In this document: positions 48,401-51,830 of the stretch, in pieces
Layout of the letters: every line of letters starts with the position of its first letter
How positions within the stretch are numbered: position 1 is the stretch's first letter
Assembly: GCA_040766885.1 (NCBI GenBank)
Contig: JAXGPP010000001.1
Location: forward strand, 689,911 to 753,910
DNA from: JAXGPP01 sp040766885
GTDB taxonomy: Bacteria > Planctomycetota > Planctomycetia > Pirellulales > Thermoguttaceae
Length of the DNA: 64,000 bases
Direction of reading: 5' to 3'
Notes under the pieces: model-generated
The model's database searches: none
What the model was told of the DNA's origin: nothing
The model's input: only the letters and a program-made list of their open reading frames with translations
Program-made: the position numbers and the translations under genes

Positions 48401-50145
48401 GCCCACTCGATCTTGTTGATCTGGTTCTGCAGTGTGACCGTATCCACGATGCCCGTCAGGTCGTTGTCGGGCAGCGCCCGGTTGAGCGTGATCACGCCTG
48501 TTGTTTGCGACGATTCGGCCCGCACCGCCTTCCAGGTGCTCGCCAGTTCCACGGCCTTTCTGGCGTCGACCACGCCAAACCCGTAGTCGTGATGCACTGC
48601 GTGGCCGCCGCCGTTGGTAGCCCAGTCCTCGCTGGCAAAGTCATTCTGTCGCGCCGCTTGAACGAGGATGTGCTGGACGTCGCGGTAGGTCAGGTTGGGG
48701 TTGGCCTGGAGCATCATGGCGATGATGCCCGAAACGGTGGCCGCCGCGGCCGATGTTCCGCCGAAGGTCGAAGTGAAGTTGGTGTTGAACCCTGGTGTCG
48801 TGTTCGTGTCGGCGAGCGTCTGCCCGAAGATGTCCGTGTCGGTCCCGCTGGTGTTGTAGCCGTTGTCGAGGCTGCGATCCGTCGTGACCAGCCCCTTCCA
48901 CTCCATGCTGACGTAGCTTCCCGAGTAGGCGGAAACGAACAGCGACGCGCCTGGTTCGGAATACCGGCGCACGGTGTCGCTGGCCTGGTCGTAATAGGTC
49001 GCTGGTTTGCCGTCGGCGCCGACCGCGCCGACGGTGATCACGTGGCGGTCGCTGGTCAGCAACTGGTAGTCGGTCCGCTGGCCGGTGTAGGCGCTGTTGC
49101 CGGCGGCGTTCACCACAACGCTCCCCAAACCGCCGCGGCCCGCGGCGGCCGTCCCGCTGCCGATGTTGTTCAGCGCTGCCAGCGTCGACGGCAGCGACTG
49201 GAAGTCCTGCGTTGTCACCCAGCTATTGTTGTAGATCGCGATTTGGCCGTTGGCGTGAGCCAGCGCCTGGGCGATGAGCGTGTCGGTCGGGGCCGCCGCA
49301 GTGAGGCGAATTCCCGCCAGGGAAGCCCCCGAGGCCACGCCGGAGACGCCCGTCGAATTGTTCTGGCGCGCAGCGGCGACCCCGGCCACCGCGCTGCCGT
49401 GGTTGTTGCCGGCGCCCGGCGAGGGATCGAAGTCGTTATCGTTGAAGTCCCTGCCCAAAGCGTTCAGCACATTCGCCGACAGATCGCCGTGGGTCGATTC
49501 AAGCCCGTCGTCGACGATGCCGATCACCACTCCGTTGCCGCGGATCGGCGTTCCATCCAACGTGGTCAGGTCCCACGCGGTGGTGACGTTCATGCTCGGG
49601 GCCGGGCCCGTCTGAACAATGCTCCTTAGATTCCACTGGTCTCTGAAGAGATCGTCGTTCGGCGTGGCCGCCGACTCGACCGAGATCGGCACGAGCGGGT
49701 AGAACATCGCCACGTTCTCCGACGCGGCGAGTCGTTGCGCGGCCTCGATCCCGTTCAAGTAAGACGAAAACTGCCAGATGTAGAAATTATCGGGCAACGC
49801 GCCGGCGCGTCCCAGCGATTGGGCACCTGCCGCCGCAGCGCGATAGTCGGAACTGTCGCCCGGTGCGAGTGCAACGACCCATTGGTCCGTCTGCACCAAC
49901 GTGTCAACGCTGTAGCGGCTCAAGTCCGCCGCGGCATCGAGCGCCTCCGTCAACTTCCGGTTCCAGAGGGCGTCGTCCTCAGTCACCGGGTTGATGCTCA
50001 GAAGCACGCGTGCTTCAAACTGTTCAACGCGAAGATCCCGGGGCCGGGTGTGCTTCTTCAGGCGTCCTCGCCGTGATTTCGCTCCCTGCTGCGTGGCCCT
50101 AGCGCTGCGCGTGGTCAATCCGCGGAACGATTCCCAGATCCCCAT
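27409..50145 (-). CDS. Giant secreted multidomain protein: subtilisin, metzincin, beta-helix, GEVED, split Calx-beta
   Basis: A single uninterrupted frame of 7,578 residues. The N-terminus is basic and carries an LEPR-like export motif (VEQFEARVLLSI, about 38-50). An S8 subtilisin follows (IVDDG near 208, NNHGSAVAG near 248, FGGTSAAAA near 460), then a proprotein-convertase P-domain (to about 671) and an Ig-like region. A metzincin domain has HEIGHLLGYGH near 1109 and a YTVMG Met-turn, then a pre-peptidase C-terminal domain. Beta-helix blocks with GDWGG motifs lie near 1500, 1875 and 2145, with PPC-like and adhesion-like modules to about 4270. Eleven tandem GEVED repeats, an SdrD-B-like domain, a Calx-beta domain split by a propeller, a twelfth GEVED repeat and short C-terminal repeats follow. 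No LPxTG, transmembrane anchor or dockerin is seen. AAAGGAGAGG precedes the ATG. Probably a large surface or released adhesin-protease. Confidence 0.95.
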   Translation of the reverse strand: MGIWESFRGLTTRSARATQQGAKSRRGRLKKHTRPRDLRVEQFEARVLLSINPVTEDDALWNRKLTEALDAAADLSRYSVDTLVQTDQWVVALAPGDSSDYRAAAAGAQSLGRAGALPDNFYIWQFSSYLNGIEAAQRLAASENVAMFYPLVPISVESAATPNDDLFRDQWNLRSIVQTGPAPSMNVTTAWDLTTLDGTPIRGNGVVIGIVDDGLESTHGDLSANVLNALGRDFNDNDFDPSPGAGNNHGSAVAGVAAARQNNSTGVSGVASGASLAGIRLTAAAPTDTLIAQALAHANGQIAIYNNSWVTTQDFQSLPSTLAALNNIGSGTAAAGRGGLGSVVVNAAGNSAYTGQRTDYQLLTSDRHVITVGAVGADGKPATYYDQASDTVRRYSEPGASLFVSAYSGSYVSMEWKGLVTTDRSLDNGYNTSGTDTDIFGQTLADTNTTPGFNTNFTSTFGGTSAAAATVSGIIAMMLQANPNLTYRDVQHILVQAARQNDFASEDWATNGGGHAVHHDYGFGVVDARKAVELASTWKAVRAESSQTTGVITLNRALPDNDLTGIVDTVTLQNQINKIEWAELTIDFGSGHADAGDLEIILTSPLGTEAVFSQPRADAAGPLGRWTFSTPRFWDEASGGDWTLTVRDRQTGQTGTLASWELRVRGVANVSGPDLSAVIPNAGSVIIPGSDIDPFRIAPRELLLRFNEGQQIDPASFAPDTIPAGQKSIQIINKATGQPVEFGYINIGDRANEVIVRFAESLPDGDYQLKIFGTGDNPLKNKATPIAEVFRLGEDLTLDFTLDLGPQVISVVPQPIARGTSGLTQARDKIEVYFDQELDAATATNRLFYQLIATQETATPDDDVIILPSVTPDGVVYDPVAKKVTLKFDDDLANLVTDPLKKGNGAFRLRIGNAYEKVTTTPITVGEAGENYYTAENLSASFGQASGPHSVILTADILASHATPYNLEWPGAVDEPGHRDLPANMGIEDHLDGDSDPDGVHGITNFTYSFPDIIGTDSSSGSPLFNLITAAQKQRAREIFSIYANYLGVTFTEVPSGGMRIATGDLKVFPRLTSAPGGVGGVAGGGLAVMDYAENWGASEFGGSWFQVALHEIGHLLGYGHSYDLPAYTVMGSSESGTTTVGSFEPVFPGDYDVVHGQHMYRPDSTDLDLYRFDLQERGLFSAEILAERLANSSLLDSSLTLYQQYVAQEKYTVNGTTVEIPVTRFRAIASNDDFYSEDSFLEMYLQPGTYYVGVSSTGNNQYDPSIDDTGIGGTTEGKYELRLNFRPGGVDPEDPATFLGSASNPSITDTTATLFDGDADGVPGGTYNFWFNVQAAAGAEADLDTIYVDKASTATNPDGSLAAPFKTITAAFARAEQRVASGYGDQIVRIVGNNFANDDPSNPATLTDNLAYEIGRRAFDNTPLSDGTQMEVPKGVTVMIDAGATFKLLGANINVGSLSQGIDKSHGALQVLGTPTQSVYFTSFHDETLGKDSEPNSTTAAKGDWGGLVFRNDLDYDYIAAYDPGMTTAAREVLETQGIFLNYVNHADIRYGGGEVIVNSVRGIYDPIHMAEARPTATYNTIRFSADAAMSGDPNSFADTRFQNWDPTSPFTQEYDRVGPLVRGNRLLDNSVNGMYIRIRTDPGKPISEQEVAARWDDWDIVHVVPENLFLNGTPGGALRAGRTTNLSLVDEHHIQTVAGSSILDTETFTLFDGRNEVAFEFDRLPNANGVAAGRQQILIDPTDSAAVVASKIAVAINTVYNTGKLEISATSAGNIVTLTLDGAEIRLDGFGTYVARTDARLQVDPGMIVKLQGSRIETEIGAQLIAEGRGGTGDAPGYKVIFTSLLDDRYGAGGTFNTSDNTGTQQPSRGDWGGISFGPLSEGSIDQAVIAYGGGGTAIEGGFANFDPIEIRQAKVRVANSRFEYNDSGSAGDRNGRGFIGPATIYVRGAQPVIVNNDFLDNDGAIVSIDVNALKSTVTPDWGRSTGAIGDFSAYGDNRGPLVRENRMSDTRKNGSTINAMEVRGGILTTESVWDDTDIVHVLTTQVIVRNFHHVGGLRLQSGVDESLVVKLQGANAGFVAEGTALEIDDRIGGTIQIVGMPGHPVVLTALADDSLGAGFDLFDRPQFDTNGNGIQVGAATPGAWAGITLDRYSNDRNVGVVNERELPYGSQADANSRPLQGAETLGELAPNEKAGDDNLRLGFEIRGSIRFDSPDDADVYVFKATPGTEIWLDIDRTTHALDAIIEVIDADGNVLARSDNSPAEVTSDDIYGDTSLLYEAFDSLRVKTMDRDRWFPSDRAATATDNRDFYTTNPRDPGMRLVLDGPSGGQARDYYIRVRSSLSMGVTGGEASIVEGSYFIVSFPDRNDVTRLVEFEFDKAGDGIGTSPVGNPRYGISIAAGDTADQVAVKIRDAVNSAAANEQLALSLSALPVTARILGAGTANVRVVLDGLHVGFNPRSTEANGTRALTHLTNTSGAYQLQLRLREMQEIPGSTVRYADIRYAQTGIEVLGFPGHSPLTGESSELSGDNNTMSGANPLGNLLGVDRNTISTAGYLDSRTDVDWYSITVDYQGIQSIPGFNDMGSIYATIFDIDYADGMARPDLKLWVYNSSGQLLLVGGASNVADDRSQPIPGAEVEDLSRGSVGARDPFIGTAYLPEGNNVTYYVAVTSTLAESTELDDTLSPLTRREPLNSINRIATEHFRPSGSMTARPYSNPNYSDPTFLGQRLTPIPNEFKLTDVVFYVNTTNDLYSVDPFTGALETDVSGTSARLPNDTGTNYNDIAMRNDGRLYTVTGRGTAGARQFMRLNTGNARQAVSTSTIGINTRYVDGNGALQTFTASGSIDIEFNALVHAFNSGGTSDRIALGVGHAAAGVAAGEDATGAAHTYYRNLVYALNEDGGPIQYPSSTAPSTPRATSDIIPFGQLVPDAIEGGETGGASFTGLAYVGGQLYGVTDRGGVYRIDGVTSGTNVRSTGTWGFRPQDYDNQYDRIRATGGGPQATLISQVSYNGTNVSFSGLTTGPANVEGGKYANVLFATDSNSVYAIDMSDPTAPQLIPVFEGSAYRAQLSVSGVRGLAFSPVDYNLWHMTRRRENDAGHGVENTYDQTRNGESDFRVPGDYSMYFGLEDPDTGLVASGWAQPGATNFDNDSDAGDTEVFQSYNLPGGAHGSLSTNPFSLAGYSALDKPVLYFTYFAATEASQHYDGAKVYISNDGAKWDLISTNTNTQDGGGRDPGVGRLMQTPTVATQIIDEIVDDGQWRQARVDLSRYAGMDNLRLRFDFSTAGDMQIGDTSIGTADQRRYLAALPAWKLQDGDQFTIGSETFEIDLGYALVLPNVAGRAIGDGEWFEITDSTGTTVRFEFDKDGSVVQSSSLRAVNILDTSSTAAVGTAIRSAIGASALRIAPYTDTTNDPNRIFLTRAMAVSQGAPVGDTADVVIQGNAPGTSGGTRVPLNGDMTINQVAQIITAVVNQQLNRTVDGVAITSAPEPLRAPSLTGINGRQFSIGAVTSDGLYQVTTFTYGGTGTGRINLAGVTTRTDLALATANAINSTAATLGLNLSATSNGDVTMVGGTVAVFDPLTSGMKRAAQPVLQLDTAVGDVMYLIGYTATSGKLPYSGDANEDLLGELQGDRPRQQRYNDGDGPDDRFRRFNRGQNNYFEGFYIDDIIIGFAERGEMVTNATQNSNLTDFTFAPAPNLAIGEPAIVTTGSYQLEVRRGTDYGSYGNIFPATAINATFDTNYRFANDLTMTVPPAASIAHGQSFEIYDGLNRQTFIFLDSTIQGGGGGIQGMPIYFSAGQTGGQVARLVAAAINQAYQNGTLKVMAGTLSQDLQTSDQVDLWGAVRVTGLSSSYFGSLVDDGTLDGGDRNLVRDKGQIIIEANQILYSQQYGINVAPADRDTTAQWAHPGSGRTINAPNQLVPGIILENNLVAYSGTGGIRFEGETGQPTGAIPFGRIVNNTVYGPKTSQGGTGISVANNASPTILNNIVANLSVGIAVDASSVTAGTVLGGTIYQGNATNVTGIASDIGVGLTGRVIPVGGPLFVDVANDNFYLKSGSQAIDSSVDRLEERQGFYDQILEPMGIPVSPIISPDLDLFGQLRKDDSSVNTSPGSGLSIYKDRGAIDRVDFSGPSSTIIVPLDDSAEDKDPTDTIVELAGKNLLEFAIKLNDSGVGINDRTVVGAAVQVRRDGTLLTEGIDYFFQYDTTNDVIHLFPAPGVWLLDHTYVISLDNDPAGDNVGILDLAGNRLQSNQTDGSGATKFTVKLAGLDFGDAPDPSYPSLLLNNGARHIIRGGYLGRRPSVESDSRQTARGDDDEGVVFHSNLIIGSSTLVTATASKAGYLNAWVDMNHDGDWDDTFTWNSVTYSEKVFNAYPLVKGDNALSILIPDVAEITEGTAYVRFRFTDENVSLNYVGEAASGEVEDYAVRVAESLEDMGDAPAKYGTLYADDGPRHAITGARPYFGTAPDFEFDGQPNGTATGDDENGQVDGSGSVIVDEDLESGIIQETSLVADHQIRFTFFNGGNATGWIQGWIDFNIDGVFDASEQVFTNVEIGAGTVLTATAPFNTPTDAVLGQTFARFRISTVQDLGVGGAAPDGEVEDHSVTILPYVEDYGDAPAGYPTLREDDGPRHSLIPGGPVLGTLVDDEVRPFTSALADGDDLNPVGGVDDEDGVTIAPLTPLVPGYASQIIVTGNVGISGSAYLNGWLDFNANGIWEAGEKIIPNMVVTGDSAGYFTQTITVNVPLSAQTGFTFARFRISTQNNLGLTGLANDGEVEDYRFHIFAADYGDAMRGSGTTYNTTRAQGGPAHVVGYDMAADGTPLAGPIYLGDGIDGENNAVANVTATGDDTNGLDDERVDGNTPETPFFAPLFTLNGYTHVMVPGHEAKLNIRASAAAELDGWIDYNQDGVFGADEHLWGGVSQSVDPSTQQVAYMVPESAAWGATYARFRISHEGGLTPDGFWLNGEVEDYTVSISQADYGDHFFQTLLADSGPAHVLVGASNVYLGAMPDAEKNGQPTVAEEAIGDGVDENGGGVTMVPMFAGTQIYMVPGFDATVAVNATVPTGQTALLDAWMDFNANNVFDAGEHLWGGVSQPIVNGANTLPVFRVPDGVAPGKIEARFRVSTVGGLSPTGLAPNGEVEDHIFVVSHADYGDAPDSYKTKHDASGVNDANDGPAHVLGSGYMLGQTVDGENDGQPTPAADGDGADEDGLAYDPATKRLYRDGTRTLVAPLLAGLQTTIMVNATIPSGTVMLDGWMDFNRNGVFENDNTVGGYSEHLWLGASQTLSVNGDNSVTFLVPEGVAYGDLMARFRVSKSGGLAPTGLVPDGEVEDYLLYVDQADYGDAPSRYPVLRDPAGNPALSGAVHALTSGLWLGGSVDAEANGQPSSLADADDLTGTPDDEDGVVIDTSEPIIPGRTVSVTVTASTAGGILNAWVDFNGDGVWSASERVFADVTDFSAPLTFTVPTDASVNYGETFARFRLSTVADLGPMGVAPDGEVEDYRLWIHQADFGDAADPTYPTKLNPTSYAASGAVHIIDDDPEDSRDGAGLYIGSSVDAERVPQASANADLANGDDNLGTPNDEERGAPSGVYVDPSAPLVPGYTGRIIVPVTVGSAAAKLDVWIDFNDDGDWLDPGEKLSAIDIAAGTTSVTVMVNVPANVPDVKFGDTVARFRLTREGIATPTGLAWNGEVEDHIVTIKEVDYGDAWRSGSPAYATTRGQGGAVHVLDQDGISGPDIFLGGSVDSEYDGQPAAATDGRLVAAHGDNADEDGVTFERMFPGARYASDVVMIPGYQASVRLVASAAGFLDAWIDFNQDGLWDASEQIFDSKPVVAGLNSGASWAFDVPGTAVFGDTVARFRISTSNADLGPTGRYADGSFPSGEVEDYVVTVTEVDYGDALRAVLPTYPTLRANGGAVHVIAGQLYLGSGVDRENDGQPTLKADGDDLNPAGQPDDEDGVTYDGVNFDEPLIPGLTSRVTVTASLVGVLDVWIDFNGDGDWNDPVEHFRQAVGPGPNTVLIPVPSAPNEVTIGQTYARFRLSDRGVSSPSGLDFNSPEGEVEDYRVEIRAVDYGDAPSPYPTLRSDNGARHLVVPDFHLGAGVDAEVDGQPNAGIGDDLAQIDDEDGIRFLRHVNGALREVETSLRAGEVITIDVAAMIPDGYAGAYLNGWIDWNADGRWDGVNEQVSANMFLVNNAGGADGTQFTVTVPATVSSGVSYARFRLSKDPIPAPTPANPTPQYGTAPAPLLTPEGEVEDYRVFLVAKDAEINGIIFDDLNANGVQDPNEPGLANVVVFLDLNQDGQIDPLTEPYTFTRPDDLGTPSVVETGRYSFTGLYEGGQLVRAINPDTVVWVQTSPYLTTPLVGAPSGILEAIQAVPGAQVSDGQTFTISDGVRTVRFEFDSGDGVAAGSYPVPFAAGDTVDAMAAKMADAITERGQEGGLLLTARNVYDVVVLDTVVSFDAGTTALQPARSHSVAPSAVRDGFYTLIVDPSAQVANVDFGFYRIPRVVIKDKWVEEGHYGLKQVHVELVLTESFGAPVTVNYRTEDRTATVADQDYQQVTSGTVTMPSGPRPTDVWTTTFLTGNSRNDYSYNVWQNHVVFESHDGNDWEIYLGTLNPDGTRTVERLTNNQTDDRFANIYGPYILWSGVPDPAEGYVGKGSDYEIFQYNMITKTKRLVSDNAVDDQDVQLSDTHAVWATKAGPGEDAEIYLIDLASTASPLNISDNFVADMTPQISGKIVVWTGYDSVGGDTDIFLYDVAAPGKLLISSSQTGDDSRPQMDGDYAVWQSQIGNESHIFLYDRSSGLTRQLSTSAASQNEDPQVYGDNVVWEARVSSSNTEIFHRHVNSPLAVNISNHSAGDVDPQIAGNNVVWARAVGGRWEVYHYELGSGQTPQNISGTSGREWRPQVSLLTDGRPMIGWRGHDGTDYEVALSVPTEPSMSTTITLYVQGDLRLEQDEDFLVRLLGATFDTVIPKNEAYIDDDLASVAILNDDGGQYGLDFGDAPDPMYPTLLASDGARHMIDPEVYLGSSIDAEPDGVPGVTAGGDDSSISDDEDGVEFHTPLVPGQTASITVAASVDGVLDAWIDFNGNGVWEEGVERIFAGAALHRFSNSLNINVPADARLGNTYARFRFSRAGIPTVTGTANDGEVEDYRVTITNPETFVSANSATRTITVTGRDYLDDQFQATLGQTLLTILINGQEHEFARADYDTINFDGGDGDDTAEVYASDADNYGEMSYKSGWITDGNVRVNLADSEVLTLHGGAGYDEVKMFDSVFNDVWTAERLSATMDARLAPSDLEPIYLNSADGFERILAVANREGRDKAILNDSPDVDFVTMQPNDFAWMGLRSELYNEVAPILTYFNRASQFEDIEANSTKGGADVVKFKDWNGADTMHAWPTHATMTNTANTYSFLATSFDYVQSMVYKQRRLGLDTAYLYGMDDASDAFVANGDTRYTLMKQDDVYAIVAKYFGKVYADTGTGDDTVKILDDPGMGNELLEVKDSDSLGWDAGYRWLRYSNLDSNAVLKFAYEVAKCETATARSSNVMDKSEIDAAVDAWMTVLGTGGWKKP
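27645..28175 (-). repeat. C-terminal short protein repeats of the giant protein
   Basis: Three copies of about 55-65 residues, each opening with a D-x-A/V-x-L/F motif (DKAILND, DVVKFKD, DTAYLYG), then D-F/T-V/M-x-A/M (VDFVTM, ADTMHA, DAFVAN) and later a Tyr- and Phe-rich segment ending near FEDIEAN, FDYVQSM or FGKVYAD. The pattern is periodic within the protein but has diverged at the DNA level. Confidence 0.6.
28645..29140 (-). repeat. Isolated twelfth GEVED repeat of the giant protein
   Basis: One more copy of the GEVED unit, from GLDFGDAPDPMYPTL to GEVEDYRVTI, separated from the tandem block by the SdrD-B-like and Calx-beta/propeller regions. Its opening (FGDAPDP) is closest to the first unit of the array, which suggests it was copied from that end or that the block was split by insertion. 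Confidence 0.8.
29310..30410 (-). other. Beta-propeller inserted in a Calx-beta domain (within the giant gene)
   Basis: About 365 residues of TolB-like propeller repeats, with recurring Asp-rich turns (NDWEIYLG, SDYEIFQY, EDAEIYLI, GDTDIFLY, NESHIFLY) and NVVW-type strands. They are flanked by two halves of one Calx-beta domain: the first half ends TSGTVTMPSG near 30420-30450, and the second begins TTITLYVQGD near 29300 and continues to EQDEDFLVRLL and AILNDD. Confidence 0.75.
31345..37335 (-). repeat. Tandem array of eleven GEVED domains (within the giant gene)
   Basis: Eleven tandem units of about 150-190 residues. Each runs from a (F/Y)GDA opening through GPRH/GAVH, a DGE/DxExxGQP segment, an acidic DDEDGV motif, a DFNxDGxW strand and an ARFR(I/L)S strand, to GEVEDY or GEVEDH. 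The acidic DxDxDG-like loops suggest calcium binding. Copies differ clearly from one another, so this is an old expansion and not a recent DNA duplication. The array makes up about a quarter of the gene. Confidence 0.85.
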
Positions 50146-50219
50146 GGATCGCCTCTCCTTTACTTCAACCCGGCAAGTGGCCTAGGCAATAACTTCGCGT
50201 GGAAACTCTTGCAAGCCTT

Positions 50220-50248
50220 TTGATAGCGGAAAGTACAGAATGCGTCAA
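50220..50248 (-). promoter_or_regulatory. Candidate sigma-70 promoter of the giant gene
   Basis: On the minus strand TTGACG (50243-50248) and TATCAA (50220-50225) are separated by exactly 17 bp, matching consensus at 5/6 and 4/6 positions. Transcription would start near 50212 and give a leader of about 65 bases ending in the AAAGGAGAGG ribosome binding site of the giant gene. Confidence 0.5.
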
Positions 50249-50554
50249 ACAAAATGATGAGTGCAATCGAATCGATTAAAACGGAGGACCATGCGAAAAT
50301 CAAGACAAAGCCTTCCCATATTGCATATTTTTTCCCTCTTACGTGTTGTGTCCCCCCGGTGCAACCGGACCTCGCGGCGCCTGTCTGGACTCCTCTCGTG
50401 CGGCTCTCCAGAGCTAGCCAAACGCGCCAAAGCGGAACAGAAGAACGCCGTGCTTGAGGGTAGAACGACGGCTCGGATCAGAGGGCCCCTCGCTGCCTGG
50501 CTTCGTATCCGTCAGCTGTCGGCTCCCGGGATCCGCCTGTAGGTAGACCGTTGG

Positions 50555-50575
50555 CCCCAAGAAGTTCCCTTGGGG
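50555..50575. terminator. Inverted repeat of uncertain role
   Basis: A 7-bp perfect stem (CCCCAAG at 50555-50561, CTTGGGG at 50569-50575) with a 7-base loop. No T tract follows on either strand. It could be a terminator part or a protein site. Confidence 0.25.
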
Positions 50576-50674
50576 GTTGCGCTTTGCGCATTACCGTAGC
50601 AGTGTGCCGTGTCGCTTGCGCATGCCCGATGCAAAATGGGCGGGTTCGCAGACGGACGCATCCCCCGGTAGAGA

Positions 50675-50692
50675 TGACAGACGTTTCTGTCA
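50675..50692 (-). terminator. Hairpin after the ABC-2 permease gene
   Basis: A 7-bp perfect inverted repeat (TGACAGA at 50675-50681, TCTGTCA at 50686-50692) with a 4-base loop, beginning 15 bp after the permease stop codon on the minus strand. TCTCT follows the stem on that strand. The symmetry would also suit a dimeric repressor site. Confidence 0.4.
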
Positions 50693-50707
50693 AAAAGCAT
50701 TCGGTAG

Positions 50708-51529
50708 CTAACGTGGCACTGGAATATCGCGCCGATTCAAGACGATCACCGCCACGGCGTAGCACGCTAACCCGAGGGCCAACAGCGATGAGTTATAACG
50801 CCACGCTAAACCGGGTTGGTCGGAGAGCAGGATCAGGTGTTGCGGCTCAAACGCCGTGAGAAACGACGTGTACTTGATCCACCACCCGGCAGGCCACAGC
50901 CGAGCGACCATCTTGGCGATCATCGAGGCAATGAACAGCCCCCCCGTCAGCCAGATCGTCCGCCAGCGGTCGTGGTCACAAGCCGACAGCAACGTGGCGA
51001 TGCCCCCCAACGCAAAAGTCATCGCCAACAGGTTGAGCGCTCCGGGCAGGAATGCCGCTGCGGAAACTTGTTGCTCCAGTTCGACGGTCACGAGCCCCAG
51101 CCAATTGCCCAACCATAGCGCCGCGACCAGCGCCGCCGATCCGGCGCTGACGACCACGGCGTTCACCAGCAACACCGACGATCGCCGTACGGGCAATGTC
51201 AGCACCAGTTCGAGGTTCCCCGATGCGATGCCGCCGCTGACGACGTCCGAGCCTCGTCCCACCGACCAGCCGATGCACGTCAACAGCGGAATGATGTGGA
51301 CGTAGAGGAAACTCAGCCGCCCGGTCACCGATGCCAGTTTGCCGAGCGGGATCCCGACGAGCTGCTCCACGAAGTCGGGCAATAGCCCCAACAAGCTCGC
51401 CCAGGCGCCCATCTTGAAAAGGCTCGTCAACCAGACAAAGATCCAACCGAATGCCACCAGCACCAGCATGCTGACGAAAAGCTGCGTTCGCGAGTCGCGA
51501 AATGCCTTGATCCACAGGGCTCTGTTCAC
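50708..51529 (-). CDS. ABC-2 type transporter permease
   Basis: A 273-residue integral membrane protein with about six hydrophobic segments, of the ABC-2/NosY-like permease group. The cytoplasmic N-terminus (NRALWIKAFRDSRTQLF) leads into a first membrane span, and later segments include SGGIASGNLELVLTLPVRR, the coupling-helix-like stretch usual between spans 2 and 3. It would pair with an ATPase to export a substrate, but no ATPase gene is in the window. The start is GTG at 51529 with AGGAGG ten bases upstream; the longer frame to 51742 is basic and unlikely. It is divergent from the sugar-enzyme operon. Confidence 0.88.
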   Translation of the reverse strand: MNRALWIKAFRDSRTQLFVSMLVLVAFGWIFVWLTSLFKMGAWASLLGLLPDFVEQLVGIPLGKLASVTGRLSFLYVHIIPLLTCIGWSVGRGSDVVSGGIASGNLELVLTLPVRRSSVLLVNAVVVSAGSAALVAALWLGNWLGLVTVELEQQVSAAAFLPGALNLLAMTFALGGIATLLSACDHDRWRTIWLTGGLFIASMIAKMVARLWPAGWWIKYTSFLTAFEPQHLILLSDQPGLAWRYNSSLLALGLACYAVAVIVLNRRDIPVPR

Positions 51530-51683
51530 GCCAATTTGCCTCCTGCCCGCTGCCGGGCACGACGGACGATCCTGAACGCCATGCGGTGCCTCGCACCAGA
51601 AGTTTACCCCTCCCCGGCAGGCGGCGGCAATCGCGACGGCCTGTCGGGCCCCGAGTTTATGCAAATTCGCTCCCCGCCTTCCC

Positions 51684-51712
51684 TTGGAAGCCGGCCGGCC
51701 GTGCGGTATACA
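51684..51712 (+). promoter_or_regulatory. Candidate promoter of the sugar-enzyme operon
   Basis: TTGGAA (51684-51689) and TATACA (51707-51712) are spaced 17 bp apart, each matching consensus at 4/6 positions, in the 301-bp gap between the divergent permease and dehydrogenase genes. Transcription would start near 51719, about 110 bp before the SDR start. Nothing else recognisable lies in the gap. Confidence 0.35.
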
Positions 51713-51830
51713 AGGCGATTCAGCCGGGGCCCGGTCCATCACTCGGCTCGCCGGGGCGCTTCAAGAGCGAACGTGCGCGCTGCCGAGAACATCGACCTGT
51801 CCCCCTCAGCCTTCATACCGCAACACGACC

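Larger units (their letters stand above)
50146..50707. promoter_or_regulatory. Less GC-rich spacer upstream of the giant gene
   Basis: A 562-bp non-coding stretch between the giant gene and the ABC-2 permease, both on the minus strand. Bases 50180-50345 are markedly richer in A and T than the rest of the window. It contains a candidate promoter (50220-50248) and two inverted repeats (50555-50575 and 50675-50692). The small frames here (for example 50478-50765 minus and 50261-50542 plus) lack ribosome binding sites and recognisable sequence. Confidence 0.55.

Noticed and set aside
46783..49629. A 948-residue plus-strand frame opposite the start of the giant gene
   Set aside because: It lies entirely antisense to the subtilisin, P-domain and metzincin regions. 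Its composition is dominated by Arg, Val, Gly, Ala and Asp, as expected from a GC-rich gene read backwards, and it has no known motif.
50261..50765. Small frames in the spacer (50261-50542 plus, 50478-50765 minus)
   Set aside because: No ribosome binding sites, no family resemblance, and overlap with a promoter candidate and two hairpins.
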